A DNA stretch of 64,000 bases from Nocardia colli (GTDB taxonomy: Bacteria; Actinomycetota; Actinomycetes; Mycobacteriales; Mycobacteriaceae): the NCBI RefSeq assembly GCF_008704205.1, contig NZ_VXLC01000010.1, positions 266,215-330,214 on the forward strand, read 5' to 3'. A program made the translations under genes and the position numbers. Positions 1 through 8,195 of this stretch are shown piece after piece (position 1 is the first letter of the stretch; the number at the start of each line of letters is the position of its first letter). Under the pieces are notes generated by a model, which did not search any database, was not told where the DNA came from, and saw only the letters and a program-made list of their open reading frames with translations.

Positions 1-120
1 GAGGACACCCCAGGGAGTTAAGCGCTCGGGGAGCGTGCAGTCAATTCGCCGGTAGAAAAATCTCGACTGGACGAGTGACCAGTTGTGTGGTTCGCTGCCA
101 TCAGATCGAAGGAGACGCGT

Positions 121-2178
121 ATGCCGCTGTCGCGCAGAACCGTTCTTGCCCGAACCGTCGCAGGTTCGGCGACGCTCGCCGCCGCCGCGGCGGTGCCCGC
201 CATGTCCGGCGCGCTCGGCGCCGAGGCGGCGGCCGCCCCGGGTTCCGGCGGCTACGAGCTCGGTGTCGGTATTTCCGACATCACCGGGCCTGCCGCGGGA
301 TGCGGAATGATGGGATATTCCCAGCTCGAACAGCAGACGGCGGGTATTCACCTGCGGCCGCGGGCGCGCGCGTTCATCATCGGGAGCGCCGGGCGGCGGA
401 TCGTTTTCGTGGTCGCGGAGAACGGGATGATCTTCCAATCCGTGCACCGCGGCGTGCTCGCGGAGCTGGCCCGGCGCTTCGGCGATCGGTACACCGAGCA
501 GAACGTGGTGCTCACCTCGACGCACTCGCACGCGACCTGTGGCGGCTCCAGTAACGATTACGCATACAACCTGTCCATCTTGGGTTTTCAGCAGCAGGTG
601 TACGACGCGGAGGTCAACGGCATCGTCGAGGCGATCGCCGCCGCGGACGCCGATCTCGGCCCCGGCTCGCTGGCGCTGGGCCACGGCGAACTGCACGACG
701 CGAGCGTCAACCGGTCCCGGGTGGCGTGGGAACTCAATCCCGTTGCCGACAAACAACACTTCCCCGAAGCGATCGACCCGGCGGTGACCGCCCTGTCCCT
801 GATCAAAGGTGGCCGGCAGATCGGCGCCATCACCTGGTTCTCCACCCACTGCACCTCGATGACCAACGAGAACCGGCTGATCAGCTCGGACAACAAGGGT
901 TACGCGGCATTCGCCTACGAGCACCTCGAGCACGGCGTGCGCTACCTCGACGGCACACCGGATTTCGTCGCCGCCTTCGCCCAGACCAACGCGGGCGACA
1001 TGTCCCCGAACCTGAACCTGCGCCCCGGCTCCGGACCCACCGAGAACGAGTTCGACAACACCCGCATCATCGGCGAGCGCCAGTATCAGGCGGCGAAAGA
1101 CACACTGGCCCAGGCACAGTCGATGAGCGGACCGGTCGACTCGATGCTTTGTTACATCGACCTGGCCGACGTCGCCGTAGCCGGCCGATTCACCCCGGAC
1201 GGGCAGCCGCGGCACACCGCGACCGCGGCGGCCGGCGTCTCGCTCATCGCGGGCAGCATCGAGGACGGACCCGGCTTCCCCGGCGCGCCCATCCCGGAGG
1301 GCGTGCGCAACCCCTTCCTGGACGCCCTCGGCGGCGCGAACACCCCCGCCCCGGCCTGGCTCGCGGATGCCCAGGCGCCCAAGGCGATCGCCGCGCCGCT
1401 CGGCCTGATGCCGCCGGTGGCCTGGGTGCCGAATGTGTTGCCGATTCAGATCGTTCGGCTCGGCGAGCTCTACTTGGCCGCCGCCGGTGGGGAATTCACC
1501 ATCACGTCCGGCCTGCGGGTGCGCCGCGCGGTGGCGGACGCGCTCGGCGTGCCGCTGGAGCAGGTGCTGATGCAGGGCTACGCGAACGCCTACCACGAAT
1601 ACGTCACCACCCCAGAGGAATACGACTCGCAGCAGTACGAGGGCGCCTCGACCCTGTTCGGCCGCTACACCCTCTGCGCCTACCAGCAGGAATTCACCCG
1701 CCTGGCAACGGCATTCGCGGCTCGTCAGGTGGTCCCGCGCGGTCCCGCCCCGCGCGACGTGTCCAACCTGCAACCGAACTTCCAGCCCGGCGCGGGCCCG
1801 GACAGCACGCCGCCCGGCCGCGGCTTCGGTGACGTGCTGACCCAGCCTGCCCCGTCGTACGCCCCGGGCACTCAGGTCGCCGCCGAATTCGTCTCTGCCC
1901 ACCCGAAACACAACACCCGCCGCAACAGCACGTTCCTGGAAGTGCAGCGGCAGAACGCGTCAGGGGAGTGGACGCGGGTGGCCAACGAGGGCGAGTGGGC
2001 GGTGAAGTACTTCTGGAGCAAACGCGGCGCGGCCGAATCCGTGGCCCGGTTCACCTGGGACATCCCGGCCGACGCCACACCGGGCCGATACCGGTTCCAG
2101 CACTACGCCGACAGCCTGAGCCCGGACGGCGCACTGCACCCGTTCACCGGTACTACCAACGACTTCGAGGTCGGCTGA
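121..2178 (+). CDS. Neutral/alkaline non-lysosomal ceramidase, Tat-exported
   Basis: About 685 residues. The protein is expected to hydrolyse the amide bond of ceramide, releasing sphingosine and fatty acid outside the cytoplasm. The N-terminus has a twin-arginine-like signal (LSRRTVLAR, then a hydrophobic Ala-rich stretch ending near AEAAAAPG). The family motif TNAGDMSPNLN lies near residues 290-300, with the serine at about 295 matching the nucleophile known from the Pseudomonas enzyme. A His-rich metal segment (STHSHATCGG) lies near residue 140. The last 150 residues form the family's C-terminal Ig-like domain. I chose ATG 121 because GAAGGAG ends 6 bases upstream; an in-frame start 36 bases earlier lacks this and would disturb the signal peptide. 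Length and domain order are normal. Monocistronic. The family is seen directly; the true substrate is inferred. Confidence 0.9.
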   Translation: MPLSRRTVLARTVAGSATLAAAAAVPAMSGALGAEAAAAPGSGGYELGVGISDITGPAAGCGMMGYSQLEQQTAGIHLRPRARAFIIGSAGRRIVFVVAENGMIFQSVHRGVLAELARRFGDRYTEQNVVLTSTHSHATCGGSSNDYAYNLSILGFQQQVYDAEVNGIVEAIAAADADLGPGSLALGHGELHDASVNRSRVAWELNPVADKQHFPEAIDPAVTALSLIKGGRQIGAITWFSTHCTSMTNENRLISSDNKGYAAFAYEHLEHGVRYLDGTPDFVAAFAQTNAGDMSPNLNLRPGSGPTENEFDNTRIIGERQYQAAKDTLAQAQSMSGPVDSMLCYIDLADVAVAGRFTPDGQPRHTATAAAGVSLIAGSIEDGPGFPGAPIPEGVRNPFLDALGGANTPAPAWLADAQAPKAIAAPLGLMPPVAWVPNVLPIQIVRLGELYLAAAGGEFTITSGLRVRRAVADALGVPLEQVLMQGYANAYHEYVTTPEEYDSQQYEGASTLFGRYTLCAYQQEFTRLATAFAARQVVPRGPAPRDVSNLQPNFQPGAGPDSTPPGRGFGDVLTQPAPSYAPGTQVAAEFVSAHPKHNTRRNSTFLEVQRQNASGEWTRVANEGEWAVKYFWSKRGAAESVARFTWDIPADATPGRYRFQHYADSLSPDGALHPFTGTTNDFEVG

Positions 2179-2192
2179 CGTCCGTGCGTGCG

Positions 2193-2432
2193 CTACAGGC
2201 CGGTCTGCGCGCCCTTGTCGCCCCGGCGCGCCCCGCGCCGCTGGATCAGGAAGATCCCGAGCGCGAGCACGCCGACCACCAGCCCCATCAGGCAGACCGG
2301 CAGCACCGATGCCCACCGGTCACCGCTGGCCCAGACCACCACCGTGGCCACCAACCAGAGCGCGCTGCCGACCGCGAGCACCGGACGCGGATCGGTCAGC
2401 CGGGGCGGGATCTGCGGCACATTCTCGGTCAC
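2193..2432 (-). CDS. Small two-helix membrane protein, DUF2530 family
   Basis: 79 residues from a GTG start. There are two hydrophobic helices (about residues 17-37 and 42-62) and a basic C-terminal tail (IQRRGARRGDKG), so the protein is a small inner-membrane protein with unknown role. The N-terminal PPRLTDPRPVLAVG is typical of the actinobacterial DUF2530 family. It is divergent from the MarR gene at 2495 with about 60 bp between starts, the same pairing I recall for Rv0879c/Rv0880 in M. tuberculosis. The gap probably holds promoters for both, so MarR may control it. Confidence 0.8.
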   Translation of the reverse strand: MTENVPQIPPRLTDPRPVLAVGSALWLVATVVVWASGDRWASVLPVCLMGLVVGVLALGIFLIQRRGARRGDKGAQTGL

Positions 2433-2494
2433 GGCACCAGCGTAGCTGCGAGAACGCGCGTCCGACGCGCACCCGTCCCGTATCGTTCAGCTCT

Positions 2495-2932
2495 GTGACA
2501 ACGCCATCCGATGTTCGAGCCCTCGCCGGTGAACTCTCACTGGCAGTGGTTCGACTGACGCGTCATCTGCGCGGCCGCCGCGCCGACTCCCAGATTTCGC
2601 TGACCCAGCTCTCCGCCCTCGCGACCCTGGCCCGCGACGGCGAGATGACGCCGGGAGCGCTGGCCGCGCGCGAGCGCGTGCAGCCGCCGTCGATGACGCG
2701 CGTGATCGCCTCGCTCACCGACCTGGGGATGGTCGAGCGCAAGCCGCACCCCACCGATGGTCGCCAGATCATCGTGTCGCTGTCCGAGGCGGGTACCGCG
2801 CTCATCGCCGACGAGACGCACGCCCGCGAGGCCTGGATGACCGAACAGCTCTCCGGCCTCACCGACAATCAGATCGACGTGCTCACCCAGGCCGTCGGCA
2901 TCATGAAGCAGATAGTCGCCGAATCCGAGTAG
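2495..2932 (+). CDS. MarR family transcriptional regulator (Rv0880-like)
   Basis: 145 residues. A winged-helix repressor of the MarR family: helices for dimerisation at both ends and the wing-helix core around residues 40-110, including ALAARERVQPPSMTRVIASL (recognition helix) and DGRQIIVSLSEAG (wing). The frame is open further upstream, but GTG 2495 gives the normal family length and a protein beginning VTTPSDVRALAGEL. Divergent from the DUF2530 gene and convergent with the YccF gene. Ligand unknown; autoregulation through the shared 62 bp region is likely but inferred. Confidence 0.85.
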   Translation: MTTPSDVRALAGELSLAVVRLTRHLRGRRADSQISLTQLSALATLARDGEMTPGALAARERVQPPSMTRVIASLTDLGMVERKPHPTDGRQIIVSLSEAGTALIADETHAREAWMTEQLSGLTDNQIDVLTQAVGIMKQIVAESE

Positions 2933-2954
2933 GCCTCCTGCCATCCCCTGGCGG

Positions 2955-3356
2955 TCAGCGCGCCCCGAACGGCTGGTCGCTGTCCACGATGTCGCGCCCG
3001 AGCGGGAACAGCGACAGCGGGATGAGCTTCAAATTGGCCCAGCCGAACGGGATTCCGATGATCGAGATGAACAGCGGGATGCTGGTCAGCAGGTGGCCGA
3101 GGGCGAGCCACCAGCCCGCGACGATCACCCAGATGATGTTGCCGACCAGCGAGCCGGCGCCCGCGCCCGGCCGCTCCACCGTGGTCCGGCCGAACGGCCA
3201 CAGCGCGTAGGCCGCGATCCGGAACGACGCGATGCCCCACGGGATGGTGATGATCAGGATGCAGCAGATGATCCCGGCCAGGATGTAACCCAGCGCCATC
3301 CACACCCCGACGAACACGAGCCACAGGACGTTGAGGATCAAACGAATCGGCGCCAT
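2955..3356 (-). CDS. YccF-domain integral membrane protein
   Basis: 133 residues with four hydrophobic segments arranged as two repeats of the YccF domain. Each repeat ends in a similar motif (PWGIASFRIA and PFGWANLKL) followed by a Leu/Pro-rich stretch with FG and PLG turns. Function unknown; the domain is widespread in bacterial inner membranes. I chose ATG 3356 (MAPIRLILNVLW), which places the first helix at the N-terminus. The open frame extends to 3461, but those residues look non-coding. Convergent with the MarR gene. Confidence 0.82.
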   Translation of the reverse strand: MAPIRLILNVLWLVFVGVWMALGYILAGIICCILIITIPWGIASFRIAAYALWPFGRTTVERPGAGAGSLVGNIIWVIVAGWWLALGHLLTSIPLFISIIGIPFGWANLKLIPLSLFPLGRDIVDSDQPFGAR

Positions 3357-3448
3357 GTGAACAGGATGCCAGCCGAACCGGGCACCGGCATCAGGGTTTC
3401 CCCCGAGCCGGTGCGTCGTCGGCCACAGCCGCGATATCCGGGCATGGG

Positions 3449-4654
3449 TCAGAAGAACCACCCGAGCATTGCGTCGCGTTCGGCGGCGAAGGCGTCGCCG
3501 AACGCGCGGACCGTCGCGGAGTCCTTGGCCTGCAAGCGGTTTGCCTCCGCGAAGACCCGTGCCGGATAGGCGCCGAGGTACATGCTGGCGAGCACATCGA
3601 TGCCGAGTTCGAGGTCAGCCGGTCGGTTGGTCGGCGTGCATTCGGCGATGCCGTCGCGCACGGTGAGGGCGAAGCTGCCGCCCGCGTCGCGGAACGGATC
3701 GGTCACCGCGAGCACGACTTCCAGGTCGCGCTGATACGAGCGGGCGGTGAGCGCGGCCGGAATGTCCATGAGCCGCAACCACAGTGCGTCGTAGCGCGCG
3801 GTGGTCCCGACCAGCCGGATGTCGGTGAGCAGGTACGGCAGCGGGTCGTTGTCGCTGAGTACCGCGTCGATATGCGTCACCAGTTCCAGCCCGGCCAGCA
3901 CCCGCCACAGCGCGGCATGCGCGTCGGTGGTCACCGCCCGCATGTCGACCACCTCGGCGACATTGACGTCCTGGCTGCGGGTGTAGCGGTAGAGCGCGTA
4001 GCCGTCCGGATGCAGCAGGGCGAACAGATCGGTGCCGCCGCCGCGGTATTCGGCCGGGTCGGCGAACAGCATCTTCCAGCTGGTCTCCGGGCGGGCCTGC
4101 GCGCCGGGCACGAGCCGGCGCCAGCGGTCGTAGACGGCCTGCACCTGATCGGTCACCTCGGCCAGCGTGGCGAGCACGACGCCACCCGGATCCGGCGCCG
4201 TCGGCCGGAACTCGGCGAACCGGCGATCGATGCGCACCGCGTTCTCCCGGATCGTCGGCCCGTAGCCGAAGCGCCCGTAGATGGTGCCCTGGCTGGCCGT
4301 GAAGATGGTCAGCGGCACGCCCTCCGCCTCGGTCCGCCGGTGCTGCTCGGTGTACATCGCCCGGAGGATCCCGCGCCGCCGATGCGTCGGCGCGACCACG
4401 ACGCCCGCGATCCCGCACGCCTCGACCGTGCGTTCGCCGGGCACCGTCAGCGTCATCCTGGCCGCCTTGGTCGCCCCGACTATCCGTTCGCCGTCCAGCG
4501 CGACGATGGCGCCCTCGACGGGGAAGACCCTGGTCGCCGGGTTCCGGAACGCCTCGGGCAGCCGCATGCCGAAGGAGGTATCGGCGACCAGCGTGATCGC
4601 GGCGTCGTCGGCGGGAGTGGCCGACCGAATGGTGATTCCGTTTGGCAGCGTCAT
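3449..4654 (-). CDS. Eis-like GNAT N-acetyltransferase
   Basis: 401 residues. An N-terminal GNAT fold with an acetyl-CoA loop (VVAPTHRRRGILRAM, the Q/RxxGxG/A type motif) is followed by a second GNAT-like region and a sterol-carrier-like C-terminal domain (about residues 300-401, ending AERDAMLGWFF). This three-part architecture and length match the Eis family, which acetylates amines on aminoglycosides or peptides. Eis proteins end in a carboxyl-terminal Phe that serves as the catalytic base, and this one ends in FF. Start ATG 4654 gives MTLPNGITIRSATPADD, a typical GNAT opening. Divergent from the methyltransferase at 4761. Whether it modifies aminoglycosides cannot be told from sequence. 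Confidence 0.83.
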   Translation of the reverse strand: MTLPNGITIRSATPADDAAITLVADTSFGMRLPEAFRNPATRVFPVEGAIVALDGERIVGATKAARMTLTVPGERTVEACGIAGVVVAPTHRRRGILRAMYTEQHRRTEAEGVPLTIFTASQGTIYGRFGYGPTIRENAVRIDRRFAEFRPTAPDPGGVVLATLAEVTDQVQAVYDRWRRLVPGAQARPETSWKMLFADPAEYRGGGTDLFALLHPDGYALYRYTRSQDVNVAEVVDMRAVTTDAHAALWRVLAGLELVTHIDAVLSDNDPLPYLLTDIRLVGTTARYDALWLRLMDIPAALTARSYQRDLEVVLAVTDPFRDAGGSFALTVRDGIAECTPTNRPADLELGIDVLASMYLGAYPARVFAEANRLQAKDSATVRAFGDAFAAERDAMLGWFF

Positions 4655-4760
4655 GGCACGACACTCCCACGCGGCGTGCGGCAGCGCATTCGAATTAGTA
4701 CCGGGCGACTCGGCCGCACCGGAGGCGGCGGCGCGCGCCCGGCCCAGGCAGGATGTATCC

Positions 4761-5561
4761 GTGGCCGAAGTGATCGATATCGTCGACCCCGCCGATCCGC
4801 GGGTCGATGACTTCCGCGACCTCAAGTCCGCCGATCGCCGGCCAGATCTGCCGGGCCGGAAGGGTCTGGTGATCGCCGAGGGCGTGGTGGTCGTGCAGCG
4901 AATGCTGGATTCCCGGTTCGCGCCGACCGCCTTACTGGGCGTGGACAAGCGGCGCGAAGAGCTGGCCGACGACCTGGCCGGCGCCGACGTGCCCTACTAC
5001 CGCGCGTCCGCCGAGGTGATGGCGGAGGTGGTCGGCTTCCATCTCAATCGAGGGGTGCTCGCGGTCGCCCAGCGCCCCGCACCGCTCACCCTGGACGAGG
5101 TCCTGGAGTCGGCGCGCACGGTGGCCGTGCTGGAGGGCGTCAACGATCACGAGAACCTCGGCTCGATGTTCCGCAACGCGGCCGGCCTGGGCGCCGAGGC
5201 CATCCTGTTCGGTGATCGGTGCGCCGACCCGCTCTACCGGCGCGCGGTGCGGGTGTCCATGGGGCACGTGCTGCGGGTGCCTTTCGCTTCCGTCCCCGAC
5301 TGGCCCCGGGGTCTGGATATACTGCGGCGCAAAGGGTTCCAGATCATCGCGTTAACTCCGAACCCCGCCGCGGTGACGCTGGCCGCGGCAATGACCGGAG
5401 ACCGGGTGGCCTTGTTGCTCGGCGCCGAAGGTCCAGGGTTGAGCGAGGACGCGATGCGAGCCACCGATGTGCGGGCGCGAATTCCGATGTCACCGGGCAC
5501 CGATTCGCTCAACGTGGCCACCGCGGCCGCGATGGCCTTCTACGAGCGGGTCCGGACGTGA
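4761..5561 (+). CDS. SpoU/TrmH family RNA 2'-O-ribose methyltransferase (Rv0881-like)
   Basis: 266 residues. SPOUT-class methyltransferase with an N-terminal substrate-binding domain (about residues 20-100) and a C-terminal knotted SAM domain. The three SpoU motifs are visible: motif 1 VLEGVNDHENLGSMFRNA, motif 2 LLLGAEGPGLSED and motif 3 IPMSPGTDSLNVATAAA. It should methylate a ribose 2'-OH in rRNA or tRNA; the exact base is not predictable. Start GTG 4761 gives VAEVIDIVDPADPRV with a weak AGGCAGGA upstream. Its TGA overlaps the GTG start of the next small membrane gene by two bases, so the two are translationally coupled. Confidence 0.88.
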   Translation: MAEVIDIVDPADPRVDDFRDLKSADRRPDLPGRKGLVIAEGVVVVQRMLDSRFAPTALLGVDKRREELADDLAGADVPYYRASAEVMAEVVGFHLNRGVLAVAQRPAPLTLDEVLESARTVAVLEGVNDHENLGSMFRNAAGLGAEAILFGDRCADPLYRRAVRVSMGHVLRVPFASVPDWPRGLDILRRKGFQIIALTPNPAAVTLAAAMTGDRVALLLGAEGPGLSEDAMRATDVRARIPMSPGTDSLNVATAAAMAFYERVRT

Positions 5562-5842
5562 GTTATCCACCGCATCATGGCCCGACGCCCTGGGGCGCCG
5601 GGATCACCGTCTCGATCATGGTCGGGTTGCTCGCCGCGGTCGCGGTGTTCTCCTTCGGCCGCGCGCTCGCCGAGGTGCATCCGCTGCTCGCGGTGGCGGT
5701 GAACCTGGTCGCGGCCGGCGGGGCCGCGCCGACCGCCTGGCGGTGGCGGTGGACGCCGGTGACCAGGTGGGTGGTCGGCGGCGCCGTGGTGGGTGTGCTG
5801 CTCGGCTGGGTGGCGTTGCTGATCAGCGGGATCGCGGCTTAG
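5558..5842 (+). CDS. Small membrane protein, DUF2537-like (Rv0882-like)
   Basis: 94 residues with three hydrophobic segments (about residues 14-34, 40-58 and 70-90). Starts at GTG 5558, overlapping the methyltransferase stop (GTGA arrangement), so it is co-translated with that gene. The same gene pair occurs in mycobacteria (Rv0881-Rv0882, from memory). Role unknown; the DUF2537 label is by resemblance and context rather than a search. Its last bases overlap the 3' end of the convergent DUF6928 gene by 4 bp. Confidence 0.75.
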   Translation: MSYPPHHGPTPWGAGITVSIMVGLLAAVAVFSFGRALAEVHPLLAVAVNLVAAGGAAPTAWRWRWTPVTRWVVGGAVVGVLLGWVALLISGIAA

Positions 5843-6585
5843 GAAACACGGTCGTGGCCGCGCAGCCAGCCGAACAGGCCGCGCTTGGGTCGCGCGCCGA
5901 GGTCCGGCTCGTGCTGCGGCGGCACCAGCGTGGCCGGGTCGGGCGCTTGGCCTTTCGGATACAGCGTGAACCCGCACACCGCGACATCGCCGGGGACCAA
6001 GGCGCCCTCGGCGGCGGGGGAGCGGTAGTGGAAGCCGAGCCATTCGTGGTTGGCCGCGTCGGCGAAATCGGGCGGGTCGAACGGCAGGGTCTGCGGGTCC
6101 GGCAGTTCGCCCGCCTGCCAGCGCACCGGATGCTCGCCGGCCCAATACGGCCGCTCCCACACCAGCGGCAGGCCCTCGTCCTCCAGGATGTTCACCCGGC
6201 TGGAACTGAACGCCCGGCGGAATTCGCCCCGCTCCCAATGCGCGAACGCGCCCCAGCCGTGCGCGGCGTCGAACGACACCAGGAAGGTGTGCTCGGAGGC
6301 CAGCGGCCGGACCAGCAACTCCGGGATCTCGGTCGGATGCACGCGCGCGGCCTGGGCCGAGCACACGACCGTCACGCCCGGGTAGCAACCGATGTATACC
6401 TCGTCGAGGTCGGGGCCGGCACAGCCGGCCAGGGTGCCGACCATGATCGGCAGCACGTCCCGGTCGCCGTGCAACTGTTTCGCCAGCGCCAGTGCGGCAT
6501 CCGGATCCGGATCGTGGTTGGCGCGCAGGACCGTCAACGGGTCGGGGGCGTCGACGTACCAGAGCGTCGAAGCTTTCGATAGCAT
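5839..6585 (-). CDS. DUF6928 family protein, unknown function
   Basis: 248 residues, soluble, no signal peptide. It contains recognisable family features: LSKASTLWYVDAPDP at the start, DVLPIMVGTLAGCAGPD, a histidine/tryptophan-rich core (SFDAAHGWGAFAHWERGEFRRAFS) and a cysteine segment (GDVAVCGFTLYP) near residue 200. ATG 6585 is preceded by GGGAGGTG at good spacing. No enzymatic motif is evident. It is common beside other housekeeping genes in Nocardia and Streptomyces. Followed on its 5' side by a gap of 336 bp. Confidence 0.7.
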   Translation of the reverse strand: MLSKASTLWYVDAPDPLTVLRANHDPDPDAALALAKQLHGDRDVLPIMVGTLAGCAGPDLDEVYIGCYPGVTVVCSAQAARVHPTEIPELLVRPLASEHTFLVSFDAAHGWGAFAHWERGEFRRAFSSSRVNILEDEGLPLVWERPYWAGEHPVRWQAGELPDPQTLPFDPPDFADAANHEWLGFHYRSPAAEGALVPGDVAVCGFTLYPKGQAPDPATLVPPQHEPDLGARPKRGLFGWLRGHDRVS

Positions 6586-6921
6586 TTCCGGCACCTCCCG
6601 ATGGTTGCACGAATCAGCTCCGCGAACTTCGAGCAACGCACTGGGGTGTCGAACAATTCATCGTCTTCTTGAACCGTCCGGGCCGCAGTGCGCAGTCGAC
6701 AACACACCGAAAAATCTACTCGCCCTGAACGTCGCTAGGCGGACCTTCGGCCCCTGAACACGCCAGTGCGTACCAGAAATCCGTCGGCGGACGTCGTTTC
6801 CGGAACGCGGCGATACCGCTGGCTAATTCGCCGAGCGAAGGGTTTGCGCGTTCCGGACATGCGGATGCGACAAGACCTCAGGACGACTGAGCAATCGAAA
6901 TGCAGGCAGCTTCAAGCACAC
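6586..6921. other. 336 bp gap between DUF6928 start and sepH end
   Basis: No convincing gene. It holds the upstream region of the DUF6928 gene and the 3' flank of sepH. The only structure I see is an 11-bp perfect inverted repeat, TCCGGAACGCG at 6799-6809 and its complement at 6847-6857, with a 37-base loop. It lies 65-123 bases past the sepH stop and could be a weak terminator or a binding site. No T-tract follows on the sepH strand. Confidence 0.5.
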
Positions 6922-7995
6922 TCAGTGCCCGGAGCTACGCACTCCCAGCAGCACGTCCTCCCAGGACGGCATAGGCGCCTTGCCGCGCTTGGTGCGGGCG
7001 GGCTTAGCGGGCGCTTTGCCGTTGGCCGCGGGTTTGGCGGGCTCCTCGGCGGCGGGCTTGGTCGACGCGGCGGGCGCGGCCGGAGCGGTGGGTTCCGCCG
7101 GCGTGCTCGGAGTAGTCGGCGCGGGCGCGCTCGGTGCGGGCGCCGGGGCGGCCGCGGTGGGCGTCGCGGTCGTTGTGGCAGTGGGGGTCGCGGTCGCACC
7201 GGCGGTGATGGCAGGCGTGTTCGCGCCACCTGCGGCGACGGCCCGCTGTTCGTAGTACTCGTCCAGGGTGGGCTGGCTCTGCTGCCGGGCCGCGGTGCGG
7301 GCGGGCGGCGCGGCGGGCGTCGGACGCGGTTCGACCGCGGGCTCGGGCTGCGGCGCGGGTGCGGCGGCCTCGGGCTCGGCGGGCGCGATCGTGGCCAGGC
7401 CGCGTAGCGCGCGGCCGAAGTCGGGATCGATCAGGTCGGAGGCGGGGTCGTCGAGCGGGGAGACCGAGCCGCCGTGCGCGTCCGGCTGGTAGCGCCAGTG
7501 CGCGGCGATTTCCGAACGCCCGTTCTGCCACTGCAATTGGGCGACCCAGAAGCCTTTTTCGTCTTTCCAGGCATCCCATTCGGCGCCCTCGATGTTGTGA
7601 CCGCGCTCGGTGAAGGCGGCGGTGACGACATCGATGAGGATTTCCACGGCGGGGCCGTCGGGGCGGACGGGGTGTGCCTTCTGCGCGAGTTCGGCCGCGC
7701 GGGCCCGTTCCAGCAGGACCGGGTAGGCGAACCGCTCGACGCGGCTGGCCGGCATGCCGGATTCTTCGGTGACCTGGTCGACGGAGGCGCCGGCACGGAT
7801 ACGAGCCTGGATATCGCGAGGACGCATAGTTGCTTCCATTTCGATCTCGATCTGGCCGAATCGGGCAAGGTCTCCGCGCGCTGCGGCTCGTAGCTTGTCG
7901 TCGGCGGGAAGCCGGTACTTCGCGCCGGACTCGGTGTCGATACACACGATGTGCGTGGAGTCGGGCGTCACCCCGATCACTCGAAGTTCACGCAC
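6922..7995 (-). CDS. sepH: Septation protein SepH (DUF3071)
   Basis: 357 residues. SepH is an actinobacterial cell-division factor that binds FtsZ and stimulates its assembly. The N-terminal conserved domain (residues 1-180) begins VRELRVIGVTPD and includes a helix-turn-helix-like segment (MRPRDIQARIRAGASVDQVT). It is followed by a long Ala/Pro/Thr/Glu linker of low complexity (about 190-320) and a conserved C-terminal tip PMPSWEDVLLGVRSSGH. GTG 7995 has an excellent AAGGAGGT six bases upstream; the longer open frame to 8112 has none. It is next to serC, the arrangement recalled for Rv0883c-Rv0884c. The linker length is probably variable between strains. Confidence 0.9.
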   Translation of the reverse strand: MRELRVIGVTPDSTHIVCIDTESGAKYRLPADDKLRAAARGDLARFGQIEIEMEATMRPRDIQARIRAGASVDQVTEESGMPASRVERFAYPVLLERARAAELAQKAHPVRPDGPAVEILIDVVTAAFTERGHNIEGAEWDAWKDEKGFWVAQLQWQNGRSEIAAHWRYQPDAHGGSVSPLDDPASDLIDPDFGRALRGLATIAPAEPEAAAPAPQPEPAVEPRPTPAAPPARTAARQQSQPTLDEYYEQRAVAAGGANTPAITAGATATPTATTTATPTAAAPAPAPSAPAPTTPSTPAEPTAPAAPAASTKPAAEEPAKPAANGKAPAKPARTKRGKAPMPSWEDVLLGVRSSGH

Positions 7996-8195
7996 CGTTA
8001 CCTCCTTACCGCGTCGACCCGCGACACCGCCACCTTTCCGAAACAGTAGTGCACTTCTGGGATCCGTGGGGCGAGACACGCGGTGCGGAAATCTCCAAAA
8101 AGACTCCCGCACCCCGCTAATCTGCTCTGTTCGACTTACTGCACCGCGCGGCGCGGCGTGTCATTTGTGGCGTGTCGCGCTCGAATCCGAGTGCG

